Source: G965205255 sp965205255 (GTDB lineage: Bacteria > Pseudomonadota > Gammaproteobacteria > Pseudomonadales > Endozoicomonadaceae). Taken from it: 64,000 bases of DNA. Below, piece by piece: positions 1-9,407 of the stretch. The notes beneath the pieces were generated by a model. That model searched no databases and was not told where the DNA came from. It saw only the letters and a list, made by a program, of their open reading frames with translations. Location: NCBI GenBank assembly GCA_965205255.1, contig OZ242051.1, forward strand, positions 2,294,001 to 2,358,000. The letters run 5' to 3'. Numbering within the stretch: the first letter of the stretch is position 1; each line of letters begins with the position of its first letter. The translations under genes and the position numbers were made by a program.

Positions 1-1423
1 GAAGTGTATGACCAAATTCATGAAATAACGTTATTACTTCATCGTGTGTTAATAAGGCCGGCTTATTTGCTACGGCCGGCATAAAATTACAGGTAAGATA
101 GGCTACAGGTATTTGAAAATTCTCACAGGTTTTCCAGCGATTTTTGCAGGTATCCATCCATGCGCCATCACGCTTGTTTTCACGTGCATAAAGATCGGTG
201 AAAAACTGACCTATAATGTTATTTTCTTTTTTGACCTGATAAAATCGAACATCTTTATGCCAAGTGTCAATACCATCTTTCTGCTCAATAGATATGCCAT
301 ATAAACGCTCTACTACGGCAAACATACCACTTAATACTTTATCTACCGGAAACCAGGGTCTTAGCTCTTCCTGATTGATTGCATATTGTTCTTGCTGAAG
401 TTTTTCTGAAAAGTAAGCCACATCCCACGCTTGCAAAGCATCACCATTTAATTCATCCATGGCAAATGCTTTTAACTGTTCAAACTCTTGTATAGCCTGT
501 GGTCTGCTCTTTGATACCAGATCATTTAAAAATCGCATTACTTCTTCAGGGTTTTTGGCCATTTTGGTGGACAGGGAATAATTTGCATAAGTTTCAAACC
601 CCAGTAACTCTGCCTTTTCTTGGCGCAATGCAAGGATTTCACTCATTGTGTCACTATTATCAAACTTACCTGAATCAGGTCCTTTATCAGAAGCTCTTGT
701 TGTATAAGCGTAATAAAGCTCCTCTCTTAATTTGCGGTTTTTGCAATAAGTCATCACTGGGGAATAGTTTGGAAAGTCCAGTGTGATTAGATACCCGCTT
801 TTATTCTTGGATTTTGCCTGTTGTTCCATAAGTGCTAACGTATTTTCAGGTATTCCTTCCAGTATATTTTTATCCTCTGTATGTTTTGTCCAAGCCATGC
901 TTGCATCAAGAAGATGTCCAAAAAACGTGCTGGTTAATTGAGTCATACGTTGCTGAATTTCTGCAAAACGCTTTTGTTTTTCTTCAGGTAATGCAACGCC
1001 TGCAAGTTTAAAATCACGTAAACTATCATTAATTACTTTATGTTGAGCTTCATTCAACAGTGCAAAGTTTTTGCCAGATTGTAATTGCTGATAGGCTACG
1101 TAAAGCTGTTTATTTTGTCCCAACCAAGTATTAAATTCAGATAAAAAACCAAGGCATTTGTCGTGAGATTTTCTTAACTCTGGTGTGTTGGCAACATTAT
1201 TTAGGTGACTAACGGGAGACCATGCAGATGATAAACGCTCTCCCAGACTATCTAGTTTTTCCTGTAAAGATTCCCAAGTATGCGTGTCTTTTTTTTCTTC
1301 AAGCAGGGAGTTTATTTCCTGACGACTTTCATCAATAATACTTTTCACCGCCGGAATTACATCCTCAGGCTTTATGCGACTAAAACATGGTAGTTCTTTT
1401 GTATATAGCAATGGATTTTTCAT
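1..1423 (-). CDS. prlC: Oligopeptidase A, M3 family zinc metallopeptidase (3' end outside window)
   Basis: Reading the minus strand from the ATG at 1423 gives an open frame of about 474 codons that runs off the left edge. The N-terminus (MKNPLLYTKELPCFSRI) matches the start of gammaproteobacterial oligopeptidase A. The last visible residues are LTHDEVITLFHEFGHTL, which contain the HEFGH zinc-binding motif of M3 thimet-type peptidases. The family is about 680 residues long, so roughly 200 C-terminal residues, including the third zinc ligand, lie outside. It is a cytoplasmic enzyme that degrades short peptides, including cleaved signal peptides. Two ATG codons are adjacent (1426 and 1423). The second is chosen because an AAGGAAGG ribosome site lies 7 bases upstream and the protein start then aligns with PrlC. 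Confidence 0.93.
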   Translation of the reverse strand, partial: MKNPLLYTKELPCFSRIKPEDVIPAVKSIIDESRQEINSLLEEKKDTHTWESLQEKLDSLGERLSSAWSPVSHLNNVANTPELRKSHDKCLGFLSEFNTWLGQNKQLYVAYQQLQSGKNFALLNEAQHKVINDSLRDFKLAGVALPEEKQKRFAEIQQRMTQLTSTFFGHLLDASMAWTKHTEDKNILEGIPENTLALMEQQAKSKNKSGYLITLDFPNYSPVMTYCKNRKLREELYYAYTTRASDKGPDSGKFDNSDTMSEILALRQEKAELLGFETYANYSLSTKMAKNPEEVMRFLNDLVSKSRPQAIQEFEQLKAFAMDELNGDALQAWDVAYFSEKLQQEQYAINQEELRPWFPVDKVLSGMFAVVERLYGISIEQKDGIDTWHKDVRFYQVKKENNIIGQFFTDLYARENKRDGAWMDTCKNRWKTCENFQIPVAYLTCNFMPAVANKPALLTHDEVITLFHEFGHTL

Positions 1424-2111
1424 CATAAAACCTTCCTTAAAATAATCTAAGAGACTGATATTACTACAAACTGAGTGAGATAGTTAGAATGCAATCGATG
1501 GCAACAGTTTAAGATAAAATAACTTTAACTGGTTTTGTTATAAACCTGAGCCTGTAGCAAAACAATGCATCATCAAACTGATGTAATAAGCAATAGTATT
1601 CCACCCTGCAATATCAAAAGATACTACCTTAAAAAAGAGATTCTATTAATATCCAAACAGGGGGGTATGCGTTTCAGGTGAAAGCGATGCGACACTGAGA
1701 CAGTGAGACAGTGACCAGTAAAAATCTGAAAGATCCTTTTGTAACTATTTGATTTTGGTTATATATATATGATTAAAGATTCTTTTGTATCATTGATACA
1801 GCGACTACTCTTGATCAAGTTCAATCTTATAGTGCATCTTGAAAATAAACACTTTTACATGATGTATTAATAATACTAACACCTGTTTATAACTAATGTT
1901 ACAAGCATACTTTTGTGGCTTACTTTTAAAGCCGAAGTGACGAGTGATCGCTAGAGAGCTTCAGCGCATAATAGCAAGATCAGAAAAGAAACGTAATAAT
2001 AAGTAACAAGCAGGGTTTTGTATAAGTTGCATCCAAGTTTTAATTTTTATTTTCCTGAAGTGTTATTTTTATTTTAAATAGCTCGTTAATTTTTACGCAG
2101 GAGACTATCTC
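1424..2111. other. AT-rich intergenic region upstream of the cysteine-rich peptide gene
   Basis: About 690 bases between divergent prlC and the peptide gene. No convincing reading frame is seen. It contains one full copy of the dispersed inverted-repeat element (1872-2023). The rest is AT-rich, with a short alternating TA run near 1760. A doubled 'gagacagtgagacagtgac' microrepeat lies at about 1696-1714. Promoters for both neighbours must lie here, but no unambiguous -35/-10 pair was found. Confidence 0.5.
1872..2023 (+). repeat. Dispersed inverted-repeat element, copy 1
   Basis: About 152 bp. The left end (ctaacacctgtttataacta) and right end (aagtaacaagcagggttttg) are diverged versions of the family's terminal inverted repeats. 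The core keeps 'gccgaagtgacgagtgatcg' and 'gcataatagcaagatcagaa'. This is one of the more diverged copies. It lies upstream of the cysteine-rich peptide gene, in the same orientation as copy 2 immediately downstream of it. Confidence 0.8.
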
Positions 2112-2303
2112 ATGATTAAGACCTTTTTTGTTGTTTTATTGGCTTTCGGTCTTTTTAGTAGTGTTGTTTATGCATCGGGAGCTCAGAAACCACTAAAATG
2201 TATTTCAAAAGGCAATTTTTGTAGTTTTTATCAATCCTGTCCGGGAGATTGTTGCAGCGGCCATTGTGAAAACAGCGGTCCTTCAGGATGTGTTTGTAGC
2301 TAA
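2112..2303 (+). CDS. Small secreted cysteine-rich (knottin/conotoxin-like) peptide
   Basis: A 63-residue precursor. Residues 1-21 form a clear Sec signal peptide (MIKTFFVVLL..., cleavage expected after VYA). The mature peptide of about 42 residues has eight cysteines at 30, 37, 43, 47, 48, 52, 60 and 62, with spacing C-x6-C-x5-C-x3-CC-x3-C-x7-C-x-C. Removing C43 and C62 leaves C-C-CC-C-C, the framework of inhibitor-cystine-knot toxins such as O-superfamily conotoxins; the extra pair could make a fourth disulfide. A good ribosome site (GCAGGAGA, 8 bases from ATG) supports translation. It is an orphan gene enclosed by two same-orientation copies of the dispersed element. Function is unknown: a host-directed toxin, an antimicrobial or a protease inhibitor are all possible. 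Similarity is judged by cysteine pattern only, not by search. Confidence 0.75.
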   Translation: MIKTFFVVLLAFGLFSSVVYASGAQKPLKCISKGNFCSFYQSCPGDCCSGHCENSGPSGCVCS

Positions 2304-2305
2304 TG

Positions 2306-2444
2306 TTATACCAAAGCCTGCTTCTAGCTACTGTTATGAGCAGGCTTTTAAAAACAATACTTCGGACAGTTTTGCAAGCAACTTCAACGCATAACAGCAA
2401 GATCAGAAAAGTAGAGCAATAAGAAGTTAGAAGAAGATTTTAGT
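2306..2444 (+). repeat. Dispersed inverted-repeat element, copy 2 (internally shortened)
   Basis: About 139 bp, starting 'ttataccaaagcctgcttct' two bases after the TAA of the cysteine-rich peptide gene and ending 'agttagaagaagattttagt'. The central part is shortened compared with other copies, but the 'cttcaacgcataacagcaag' core and both ends are present. Same orientation as copy 1. Confidence 0.9.
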
Positions 2445-2463
2445 AGAAAAGGAAAAAACTTCG

Positions 2464-3372
2464 TTAATTTTCAACACATTCTGCTTTTTGGAATAATTCA
2501 GAAAGTTGTTTTTGCAAAATATTTAGCTCAAGTTCAGCTTCCGACGCTGCTCGCGTGATTAGTTTTTTTCGTTGTCTGGCGATAGCATCAGTAATAGATT
2601 GCGTTAGTACACAAGGCTGACTTTCCTCTCTTGTGTGATTATAAGCATCATTTGATATTTCAGCATGATTTAATACCGAAGTTTCAGCTTTCGGACAGTT
2701 GGAGGTGCTTTTTTCTTTATTTGTCTCTGAGTTAATCAGAGACGAAGAGATATTTTCATTTTTTATATTGTTTGCTTTGCTATTAGATGCTTCTCTCTTG
2801 GTGTGGGTAGTTTGTTCAGGTATTATCTCAGCACATTCAGGTCGCTCTTGCATAGACTGAAGACCCGAAGATAATTCAGGTACTTTAATGTCTGCTACTT
2901 TATCTCTTGGCAAATTGGCGGCTTGTTTATTTTCAACCGCGTTAAGTGCAGGCTTTTGCTCTGTATTATTTTCAGCAGTTTCTAAAATTAGGGCATCATC
3001 AATCGTTGAGTCTTCTAAGGGATTTATGTCAAATAACTTTTTAAGTATGCTTTGCTCTTGAGCTATTAGTTTCTTATGTTGCTTGTTCGTTATAACTGAA
3101 TTGCTGATTTTATATCCCTGCAAACTCTTTGCATGAAAATGACTGATTGCTTCTTTTTCAATAACCTTGGCTTCCTGGAGGGTTTCAGCAATATCATACT
3201 CTTCAACGGTAAAATTTTTATTTCCGTATATTATGATCTCATTATAAAGAGGGTGGCCTAAATTTAAATGGGCAGCAGATAGCATTTTTTGCCATTGTTC
3301 TGTCAGCTTGTTGCGTGTGTGTCCAACATATATTTGACCCGTAACATTGTTTGTAATGGTAAAAATAATCAA
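2464..3372 (-). CDS. GIY-YIG nuclease-domain protein with long low-complexity linker
   Basis: 302 residues. Residues 1-85 look like a GIY-YIG domain (FTITNNVTGQIYVGHTRN, with QIY and YVG in place of GIY and YIG), followed by an aromatic/acidic segment (NEIIIYGNKNFTVEEYDIAE). Residues 100-250 are a Ser/Asn/Glu-rich linker with no visible fold. The last 45 residues form a charged helix or coiled coil (RKKLITRAASEAELELNILQ). The start is TTG at 3372; it matches the way related GIY-YIG proteins begin (xIIFTITN) and there is no in-frame ATG upstream. A nuclease role is inferred from the fold only, and the substrate is unknown. It stands alone between the repeat copy at 2306-2444 and acpS. Confidence 0.7.
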   Translation of the reverse strand: MIIFTITNNVTGQIYVGHTRNKLTEQWQKMLSAAHLNLGHPLYNEIIIYGNKNFTVEEYDIAETLQEAKVIEKEAISHFHAKSLQGYKISNSVITNKQHKKLIAQEQSILKKLFDINPLEDSTIDDALILETAENNTEQKPALNAVENKQAANLPRDKVADIKVPELSSGLQSMQERPECAEIIPEQTTHTKREASNSKANNIKNENISSSLINSETNKEKSTSNCPKAETSVLNHAEISNDAYNHTREESQPCVLTQSITDAIARQRKKLITRAASEAELELNILQKQLSELFQKAECVEN

Positions 3373-3557
3373 GGCAATCTTTCTCGAACAAAATAAAACT
3401 ACTGAAATGAAAAAAACTGCGAGTATACACTGATTTTATAATATTCCCGAAACATTTTACTTAAATTAACTTGCTGATATTATATAAAAACCAACTTCTA
3501 GCCATGTCACTAGATCATCATCGGAAAGTCTTTTATGCAGATAAGACATACAGTACA

Positions 3558-3932
3558 CTACCGCTCTAAAACAACAACCGCGACTACGTATTCGGATTCA
3601 TCAGATAGTGAAAGATGTATTGAATTTATTTTTTTTTCGGTTTGAAGCCTTTTGGCATAACTGTGTAGTCTGACAGCAGGCCCTCCTGTTGGTAAATGAA
3701 AGGTTTCTATATCATGAAAAGAGACTTTGCCAATACCCGTTCCCAGTGCTTTTGACACCGCTTCTTTTGTTGCAAACCGAGTAGCAAGATACGTTACACT
3801 TCGATTGCGTTTCATATAAACAATTAATTCATTGTCAGTAAGTATTCGTTGAGCGAAACGGTCTCCCAGACGTTCAATAACCGCTTCTATGCGTTTAACT
3901 GATACTAAATCGGTACCTATACCTGAAATCAA
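3558..3932 (-). CDS. acpS: Holo-[acyl-carrier-protein] synthase
   Basis: A 124-residue protein of the usual AcpS length. It transfers 4'-phosphopantetheine from CoA to the serine of apo-ACP, activating fatty-acid synthesis. The N-terminal ISGIGTDLVSVKRIE holds the conserved metal-binding Asp of the GTDLV motif, and RFATKEAVSKALGTGIG is the second signature with the catalytic Glu and Lys. The start codon is TTG at 3932 with a GAGAG ribosome site about 7 bases upstream; no better ATG exists. In many gammaproteobacteria acpS follows pdxJ, but pdxJ is not next to it here. Confidence 0.95.
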   Translation of the reverse strand: MISGIGTDLVSVKRIEAVIERLGDRFAQRILTDNELIVYMKRNRSVTYLATRFATKEAVSKALGTGIGKVSFHDIETFHLPTGGPAVRLHSYAKRLQTEKKINSIHLSLSDESEYVVAVVVLER

Positions 3933-4604
3933 TAGTTATCTCTCTGTGTGTGATTTTTTGCTCTGAAGCAACTAAGGTATGCATTTCTTGCAGAGCATGT
4001 GTTTCATGCCAACAAAAAGCGGCGTGAAATTAATAAACAAACAATATTAAGCAACATTGATGCCTTTATCCGTCAAGCCAATATGGATTTTACATTATGA
4101 TAATACAATTGTAACCATCATTTCCTGCTGGAATTTTCTACCCCCCATCCATCTGAGTGGAAAATACAAGGAAAAGCGTCTTATCCAACAGGTTTTAAGA
4201 AAACATTTAGCAGAGTAACTGGTAGCAATACTGTTAACATGAGCATGCGTTCCTGCTTTATTCAACGCTCCCCACTGATCCACACGAAAATAATATTTTT
4301 ATTTATGTGTTTTTATGGCTTCGTGTTTACGTACGTAGCCATATGGTTTATAAATTCCTTTGTGCTCATCTTTGATGAGCATAAGAGATCTGCTTATGAT
4401 GCGGAAATAATATTTATTTGGCGGTTTTTTTATCTGATTTCAATAGCTCATATCTATACACAAACAAAATCAAAGTGCGGGTTAAATGTGATTTGTGTAG
4501 ATTCAACTTGCACTAGAGATCAGGCCTGATGCGAATTTTAAAATTTTACTGACCGGGGATATGGTGTTGCCTGCCCCTTATAAGGGCTATAACAGGACAG
4601 GGTG
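3933..4604. other. Intergenic region with possible gene debris
   Basis: About 670 bases between acpS and topB. A plus-strand frame at 4239-4529 could encode 96 residues with hydrophobic stretches, but it has no ribosome site and no recognisable motif, so I do not call it a gene. At 4144-4218 another plus frame ends with a gene-tail-like basic segment (HLSGKYKEKRLIQQVLRKHL, then AE and TAA), which may be the remnant of a lost gene. The family of that fragment is not recognised. Confidence 0.4.
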
Positions 4605-6884
4605 ATGCGTTTATTTATTGCAGAAAAACCAGAGCTGGCCAAAGCCATTGTCGCTGCACTCGGGGGAGGCCGTCGTCAGGACGGTTACATTGATTGTGGC
4701 TCTGATAAAGTGACTTGGTGTTTTGGGCACATGTTGTCACTGTATGATCCAGAAGATTACGACCCGCAGTATAAACAGTGGAAAATGGAGCACTTACCGG
4801 TGGTACATACTCCGTGGAAAAAGAAAATAAGTGCTGATAAGAAGAAACAGGTCAGTATTATTAAAGGATTACTCAAACAGGCTCATAGTGTGGTTCATGC
4901 CGGTGACCCAGATGAGGAAGGACAGTTACTGGTTGATGAACTGCTAGAATATCTGGGTTGTCAAGTGCCGGTGAAACGGATATTAATCAATGATAACAAT
5001 ACTCAGGTAGTAAAAAAATCACTAACACAGTTACGCAGCAACAGTGAATTTGCCGGACTGTCTGCCAGTGCTGAGGCCAGAAGTGTAGCTGATCAGCTGT
5101 ATGGATATAATATGACCCGAATGTACACCCTTGCCGCTCAACAGAAAGGGCATCAGGGTGTACTTTCTGTCGGGCGGGTACAAACGCCCATTCTAGGGAT
5201 GGTGGTACGTCGTGACCGCCTGAATGCAGCCCATCAGAAAAGTTTATTTTATACCGTAAAAGGTACGTTTACTTTTCTGGGGCCGGCAAAAGAAGAGAAA
5301 AAAGTAACGGCTGTCTATCAGGTACAGGAGGGGGACCCAGCAGATGAAAAAAACCGCCTGTCGGATAAAACCTTTGCTGAAACCATAGCAACTCATGTCA
5401 CGGGTAAAGAGGCAGTTATTAAAGCTACGGCCACTAAAGACAAAAAGCAGTCAGCTCCTCTGCCTTATAACCTGTTAAAGCTACAGGCGGATGCTTCACG
5501 TAAATTTAACCTTAAGCCGGATCAGGTACTATCCATTACCCAATCGTTGCGAGAAAAGCACAAATTAATTACCTACAACCGTTCAGATTGCGAGTATCTG
5601 TCAGATGAACAACATAAGGATGCCTGTTCTGTTTTAGTCGCCATCGCAGGTACTGCTTCTGCGTTAACCGGTGCAGCTAAAGCAGCCAATCCTTCTTTTA
5701 AAAGTAAAGCCTTTAATTCGAGAAAAGTCAGCGCTCACCACGGTATTGTTCCCACACAGACAACGGGTGATTTCAGTCAGTTATCAGTTGCCGAGCAAAA
5801 GATTTACCTGCTCATTGCCAGAGCATATGTTGCGCAATTTTTCCCGTTACATCAGTATCAGGAAACGAAAACCACCATCGAATGTGAACAGCATCCTGTA
5901 ACAGGAAAACCGTTGCAGTTTTCCACAGGCAGTAAGGTGACTATCCATCCCGGTTGGCAGGTATTGTATAAGAATGACAAGGGCAACGATGAGATCAACA
6001 GTGAAGGAGATACCGACAATAAAAATGATCTTAGAGCGCTACAACAAGGACAGCAGGGCCAATGCCAGCAGGCAAAAGCAGATGAAAAAGAAACCAAACC
6101 ACCAGCGCTGTACACCATGTCATCCTTATTGAAGGATTTAACCCGCACTGCCAAATACATAGAAGATCCAGCGTTAAGAAAGCTGCTTCAGGATAAAGAT
6201 AAGGATAAAGCCGGTGAACATGGAGGCATTGGCACTCCTGCTACCCGTTCCACAATTATTAAAAACCTGTTTGATCGAAGATTTCTTACTGAGAAGGGTA
6301 AATACATCATCCCGACTCCATTAGGCAGTGAGTTCTTTGATCTGTTACCTGATAAAGCCACACGCCCTGATATGACCGCATTGTGGCATGAACAGCAAAA
6401 GGATATAAAACAGGGTGTCTTACCGGTTAATCAGTTTATTGGAGGATTAGTAATTTACCTGCAAAAAGAAGTTGCTGAGGTAAAAACCCATGGTCTGGAT
6501 ATTAAAGTAAAGGGTACTGTTTGCCCGCAATGCAATACCGCTATTTTGGGGAGACGCAAAGGAAAGAAAGGTTTTTTCTGGGGATGCAGTGCTTATCCTG
6601 AGTGCAAAGCCCTTTATCCGGATCAAAAAGGAAAACCAGCGTTAAATGCTACTCCTAAAACCAAGCTGATAATCTCATCAGAATATCAGTGCAAAACCTG
6701 TGGTAAGGGGCTGATTAAACGCACTTCAAAGAAGAACAAAAAACTGTTTTTCTGGGGTTGTTCCGGTTTTCCTTTATGTAAGACACTGTATTTCGATAAG
6801 CAGGGACAGCCCGATTATGACGCTAATAAAACGAAAAAAAGGGAAGTAGAAAAACAAAGAAAGGGTATATATAATCAAAATTAA
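4605..6884 (+). CDS. topB: DNA topoisomerase III (type IA)
   Basis: 759 residues from the ATG at 4605; a GTG at 4602 is directly adjacent, and the ATG fits the AGGACAGG ribosome site better. The N-terminal Toprim domain opens with RLFIAEKPELAKAI and carries the acidic metal site in HAGDPDEEGQLLVDE. The cleavage domain includes LSVGRVQTPILGMVVRRD and the active-site tyrosine in ITYNRSDCEYLSD (about residue 324). Two zinc-ribbon modules close the protein: CPQC...CSAYPEC and CKTC...CSGFPLC. It relaxes and decatenates single-stranded regions during replication and recombination. The length is larger than the E. coli enzyme (653), mainly from an acidic Gln/Asp-rich insert near 450-500 and the second zinc ribbon. 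It appears less AT-rich than its neighbours, so horizontal origin is possible. Confidence 0.95.
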   Translation: MRLFIAEKPELAKAIVAALGGGRRQDGYIDCGSDKVTWCFGHMLSLYDPEDYDPQYKQWKMEHLPVVHTPWKKKISADKKKQVSIIKGLLKQAHSVVHAGDPDEEGQLLVDELLEYLGCQVPVKRILINDNNTQVVKKSLTQLRSNSEFAGLSASAEARSVADQLYGYNMTRMYTLAAQQKGHQGVLSVGRVQTPILGMVVRRDRLNAAHQKSLFYTVKGTFTFLGPAKEEKKVTAVYQVQEGDPADEKNRLSDKTFAETIATHVTGKEAVIKATATKDKKQSAPLPYNLLKLQADASRKFNLKPDQVLSITQSLREKHKLITYNRSDCEYLSDEQHKDACSVLVAIAGTASALTGAAKAANPSFKSKAFNSRKVSAHHGIVPTQTTGDFSQLSVAEQKIYLLIARAYVAQFFPLHQYQETKTTIECEQHPVTGKPLQFSTGSKVTIHPGWQVLYKNDKGNDEINSEGDTDNKNDLRALQQGQQGQCQQAKADEKETKPPALYTMSSLLKDLTRTAKYIEDPALRKLLQDKDKDKAGEHGGIGTPATRSTIIKNLFDRRFLTEKGKYIIPTPLGSEFFDLLPDKATRPDMTALWHEQQKDIKQGVLPVNQFIGGLVIYLQKEVAEVKTHGLDIKVKGTVCPQCNTAILGRRKGKKGFFWGCSAYPECKALYPDQKGKPALNATPKTKLIISSEYQCKTCGKGLIKRTSKKNKKLFFWGCSGFPLCKTLYFDKQGQPDYDANKTKKREVEKQRKGIYNQN

Positions 6885-7183
6885 ACGGCTTTAATGATTT
6901 AAACCCCGCGCTGAAACCTAATAAGAAAAACAAACACAATTAATTTATTGATATTATTTATTTTTACACCCCTGAAAACAACCTTAAATAAGGATTAAGT
7001 AAATAACTAAAATTTTTTTGGGAAAAGGGAGAAACGCCCATGAGTAAACGTGTTAATCTTTTGACCTGAGTATGCAGGGTGTTGAGGTGAAAGTATCAGC
7101 GTTATAATGCAACAGCTGTTAAAAAGCGACAACTATTTTTTATAGCACCCATACTTTCATCTGATTTATGTATATTTCATGCT

Positions 7184-7630
7184 TTAGCCGGCAGCATTCA
7201 ATAAGGTATTTCCTTCACTGTCACTGATGGACTGACAGCTGCCTATTTGCCAGGATTTACCTGAAAAAGAAACCTTGCATGTGCTAAATTGATACATTTT
7301 AGGGTTAGGTAGACTTAACGTCTTAGGGTCAATACTGAATTTTAATACTGATGCGGTTTTATTAAATTCAGGGGTGGCTGAATTACCACTATCGTTAACC
7401 CATGGATTGCTTGTCATTAAGCCTTCTTTATTGCAATACTGAATTCCATGATTACCATCCTGTCGAGCCAAATAGAAAGGAGCACTCGGATTTGGCTGAA
7501 AGAAAGGTTTTTCAGATTTAGTGTGGCACTGTGGTAAAAACTGGTCTGTTGTTTTTGCAAAAACAGCACCAGATAAAACAAACAAAGAAACACTAATAAA
7601 GCTTAATAAAGTTGTTCTAATTATAGTCAT
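7184..7630 (-). CDS. Small secreted protein of unknown function
   Basis: 148 residues. Residues 1-25 form a Sec signal peptide (basic TIIRTT start, hydrophobic SVSLFVLSG core, cleavage after VFA). The mature part has four cysteines (CHTK, QYCNKEG, STCKVSF and IGSCQS), which could form two disulfides in the periplasm or outside the cell. No family is recognised. The gene stands alone between topB, which is convergent, and trmB, with AT-rich spacers of about 300 bases on both sides in which nothing else is seen. Confidence 0.6.
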   Translation of the reverse strand: MTIIRTTLLSFISVSLFVLSGAVFAKTTDQFLPQCHTKSEKPFFQPNPSAPFYLARQDGNHGIQYCNKEGLMTSNPWVNDSGNSATPEFNKTASVLKFSIDPKTLSLPNPKMYQFSTCKVSFSGKSWQIGSCQSISDSEGNTLLNAAG

Positions 7631-7926
7631 AAAAAATCACTCTTTAGTTATACAAAGTTATACTAACGCAAACAATCCTAGACAAAAAAAAGTTTAGGAT
7701 TAAGATTTTTATACTGTTTTTTAATAATAAAATACTTACTTTTGATGTGATTATTGGTTGCTTTGCTATAAAAAATTCGTTTTTTGATTTTTTACTACGA
7801 ATATAATAAGGAGAGAAAGACTCTTTTTCCACCTCCTTTTTTTATGTATGCAATATTTTGGTCAAAGCGAAGAAAGTGTTTAAATACACTCTCAGCTCAC
7901 TTGTCACCCAAATAAAATCCGGTTAT

Positions 7927-8634
7927 CTATTTCAATGTTTTTAATGGCTTGCTTTCAAAGACAAGATCCCAGACACTGTGCCCTAAACATTGTCCTCGCT
8001 TTTCAAATTTTGTTAATGGTCTGAATGATGGCGTTGGGGAAAACTGGTTTTCTCCTGCCATATTGTTCCACCCAGTAGCTGAAGACATTACTTCCATCAT
8101 ATGTTCTGCGTAATGTTTCCAGTCTGTCGCCATATGCAATATGCCACCTGGTTCGAGCTTTTGATTAAGTAAATTAATAAATTCAGGTTGAATTAATCTT
8201 CGCTTATTATGCTTTTTCTTATGCCATGGATCAGGAAAATAAATTTGAATACGTGCAAGAGTCTTATCTGCAATACTTTGTTTTAGCACTTCTACCGCAT
8301 CATCACAATACACCCTTATATTCATAAGTTGTGCTTTATTCACAGAATTTAAAAGGCTCCCCACGCCCGGTCGGTGCACATCTACACCTATAAAATTTTT
8401 TTCTGGCTCATTCTTTGCCATCGTAATCAGAGAGTGCCCCATGCCAAAGCCAATTTCAAGTACTAAAGGCAAATCTCTCTTAAACACAGCTTTTGCATCA
8501 AGCAAGCCTTGTTCTGTGGATAACCCACACTTTGGCCATACTTCCTTCCAACCTCTTTGCTGGCCTGAGGTCATTCTCCCGGAACGTAGCACATAACTTT
8601 TAATGCGACGCTGTTTTAAAGCTTGTTCTAGCAT
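7927..8634 (-). CDS. trmB: tRNA (guanine-N7-)-methyltransferase
   Basis: 235 residues, the normal family length. It transfers methyl from S-adenosylmethionine to N7 of G46 in the tRNA variable loop. LVLEIGFGMGHSLITMA is the SAM-binding glycine-rich motif, FIGVDVHRPGVGSLL the acidic ribose-binding motif, and IYFPDPWHKKKHNKRRL the TrmB signature with the catalytic PDPW segment. The C-terminal SFRPLTKFEKRGQ...VWDLVFE is also typical. Its usual neighbours (yggX/mutY or rdgB/hemW) are absent. Confidence 0.96.
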   Translation of the reverse strand: MLEQALKQRRIKSYVLRSGRMTSGQQRGWKEVWPKCGLSTEQGLLDAKAVFKRDLPLVLEIGFGMGHSLITMAKNEPEKNFIGVDVHRPGVGSLLNSVNKAQLMNIRVYCDDAVEVLKQSIADKTLARIQIYFPDPWHKKKHNKRRLIQPEFINLLNQKLEPGGILHMATDWKHYAEHMMEVMSSATGWNNMAGENQFSPTPSFRPLTKFEKRGQCLGHSVWDLVFESKPLKTLK

Positions 8635-8816
8635 ATTTTAACTAATGTGTTTAATGAATAATACATCACTGGTTGGGTAACTATACAAATACCCGCCTCC
8701 AGTCTGTTCTTGAATAAATGTTCTAATGTTACTGTTATGTATTAGAGTTTCTCGTAATATAGCTAATTATCGCCTCACTTTTTGTTTAACAGTAATTCTA
8801 ATAATATGCCTGTAAA

Positions 8817-8976
8817 ACCAAAACCTGCAGCTAATGCAGTTCTTGCGCTACTTTTCTGATATTGCTGTTATGCGTTGAATTTCCTCGCAATAGCCAAGCT
8901 ATTACTCGTCATCTCGCCTATAACAGCAAGTCATAAAAGCATGTTCATAACAGTAGTTAGAAACGAGCTTTTGTAT
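8817..8976 (-). repeat. Dispersed inverted-repeat element, copy 3
   Basis: About 160 bp in inverted orientation. It starts 'accaaaacctgcagctaatg', continues 'tcttgcgctacttttctgat', and ends 'cagtagttagaaacgagctt' + 'ttgtat'. It is followed by copy 4 in the same orientation after 269 bases. The sequence between the copies is very AT-rich and holds no reading frame on either strand. Confidence 0.92.
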
Positions 8977-9245
8977 AACAACAGATAGAAATAGTTGCTG
9001 GCATTATACGCAAACACACCAAAAACAAAAGTATTTTGATTTAACAGAATAAATATTTTATTGAAAAAAATACCATTAATGGGGTTGTTTCAGGATGGAA
9101 AAATGCAAAACAAACAGCAATAAACTTAAATCGTAACGTTATGATTTATTTTTCTAAATAAGTAATCATGTTTAATAAAATAAATGTTATGCGATAAATA
9201 ATCAGAAGACTTTAGCATGCAAATTCATATCGTATCATACACATA

Positions 9246-9407
9246 ATACCAAAACCTGCAGCTAATGCAGTTCTTGCGCTACTTTTTTTGATTTTGCTGT
9301 TATGCGTTGAAGCTCCTCTCAAGAGATGACTATTACTCGTCACTTCGCCTTTAACAATAAGCCATAAAAGCATGCTCATAACAGCAGTTAGAAACAGGTT
9401 TTTGTAT
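9246..9407 (-). repeat. Dispersed inverted-repeat element, copy 4 (abuts hemY stop)
   Basis: About 162 bp. It begins 'ataccaaaacctgcagctaa' and ends 'agaaacaggtttttgtat'. The hemY stop codon (TGA, plus-strand tca at 9407-9409) begins at the final base of the element. Its first 30 bases are almost identical to those of copy 3, so these two are close relatives. Confidence 0.93.

Noticed and set aside
3471..3545. Possible thirteenth, decayed copy of the dispersed element (tatataaaaaccaacttcta)
   Set aside because: Only the first 20 or so bases resemble the left end; core and right end are absent.
4239..4529. 96-codon plus-strand frame with hydrophobic segments between acpS and topB
   Set aside because: No ribosome site, no motif and composition like the surrounding noncoding DNA; kept only as a note in the intergenic entry.
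8977..9245. Hidden small gene between element copies 3 and 4
   Set aside because: All frames on both strands are broken within about 15 codons.
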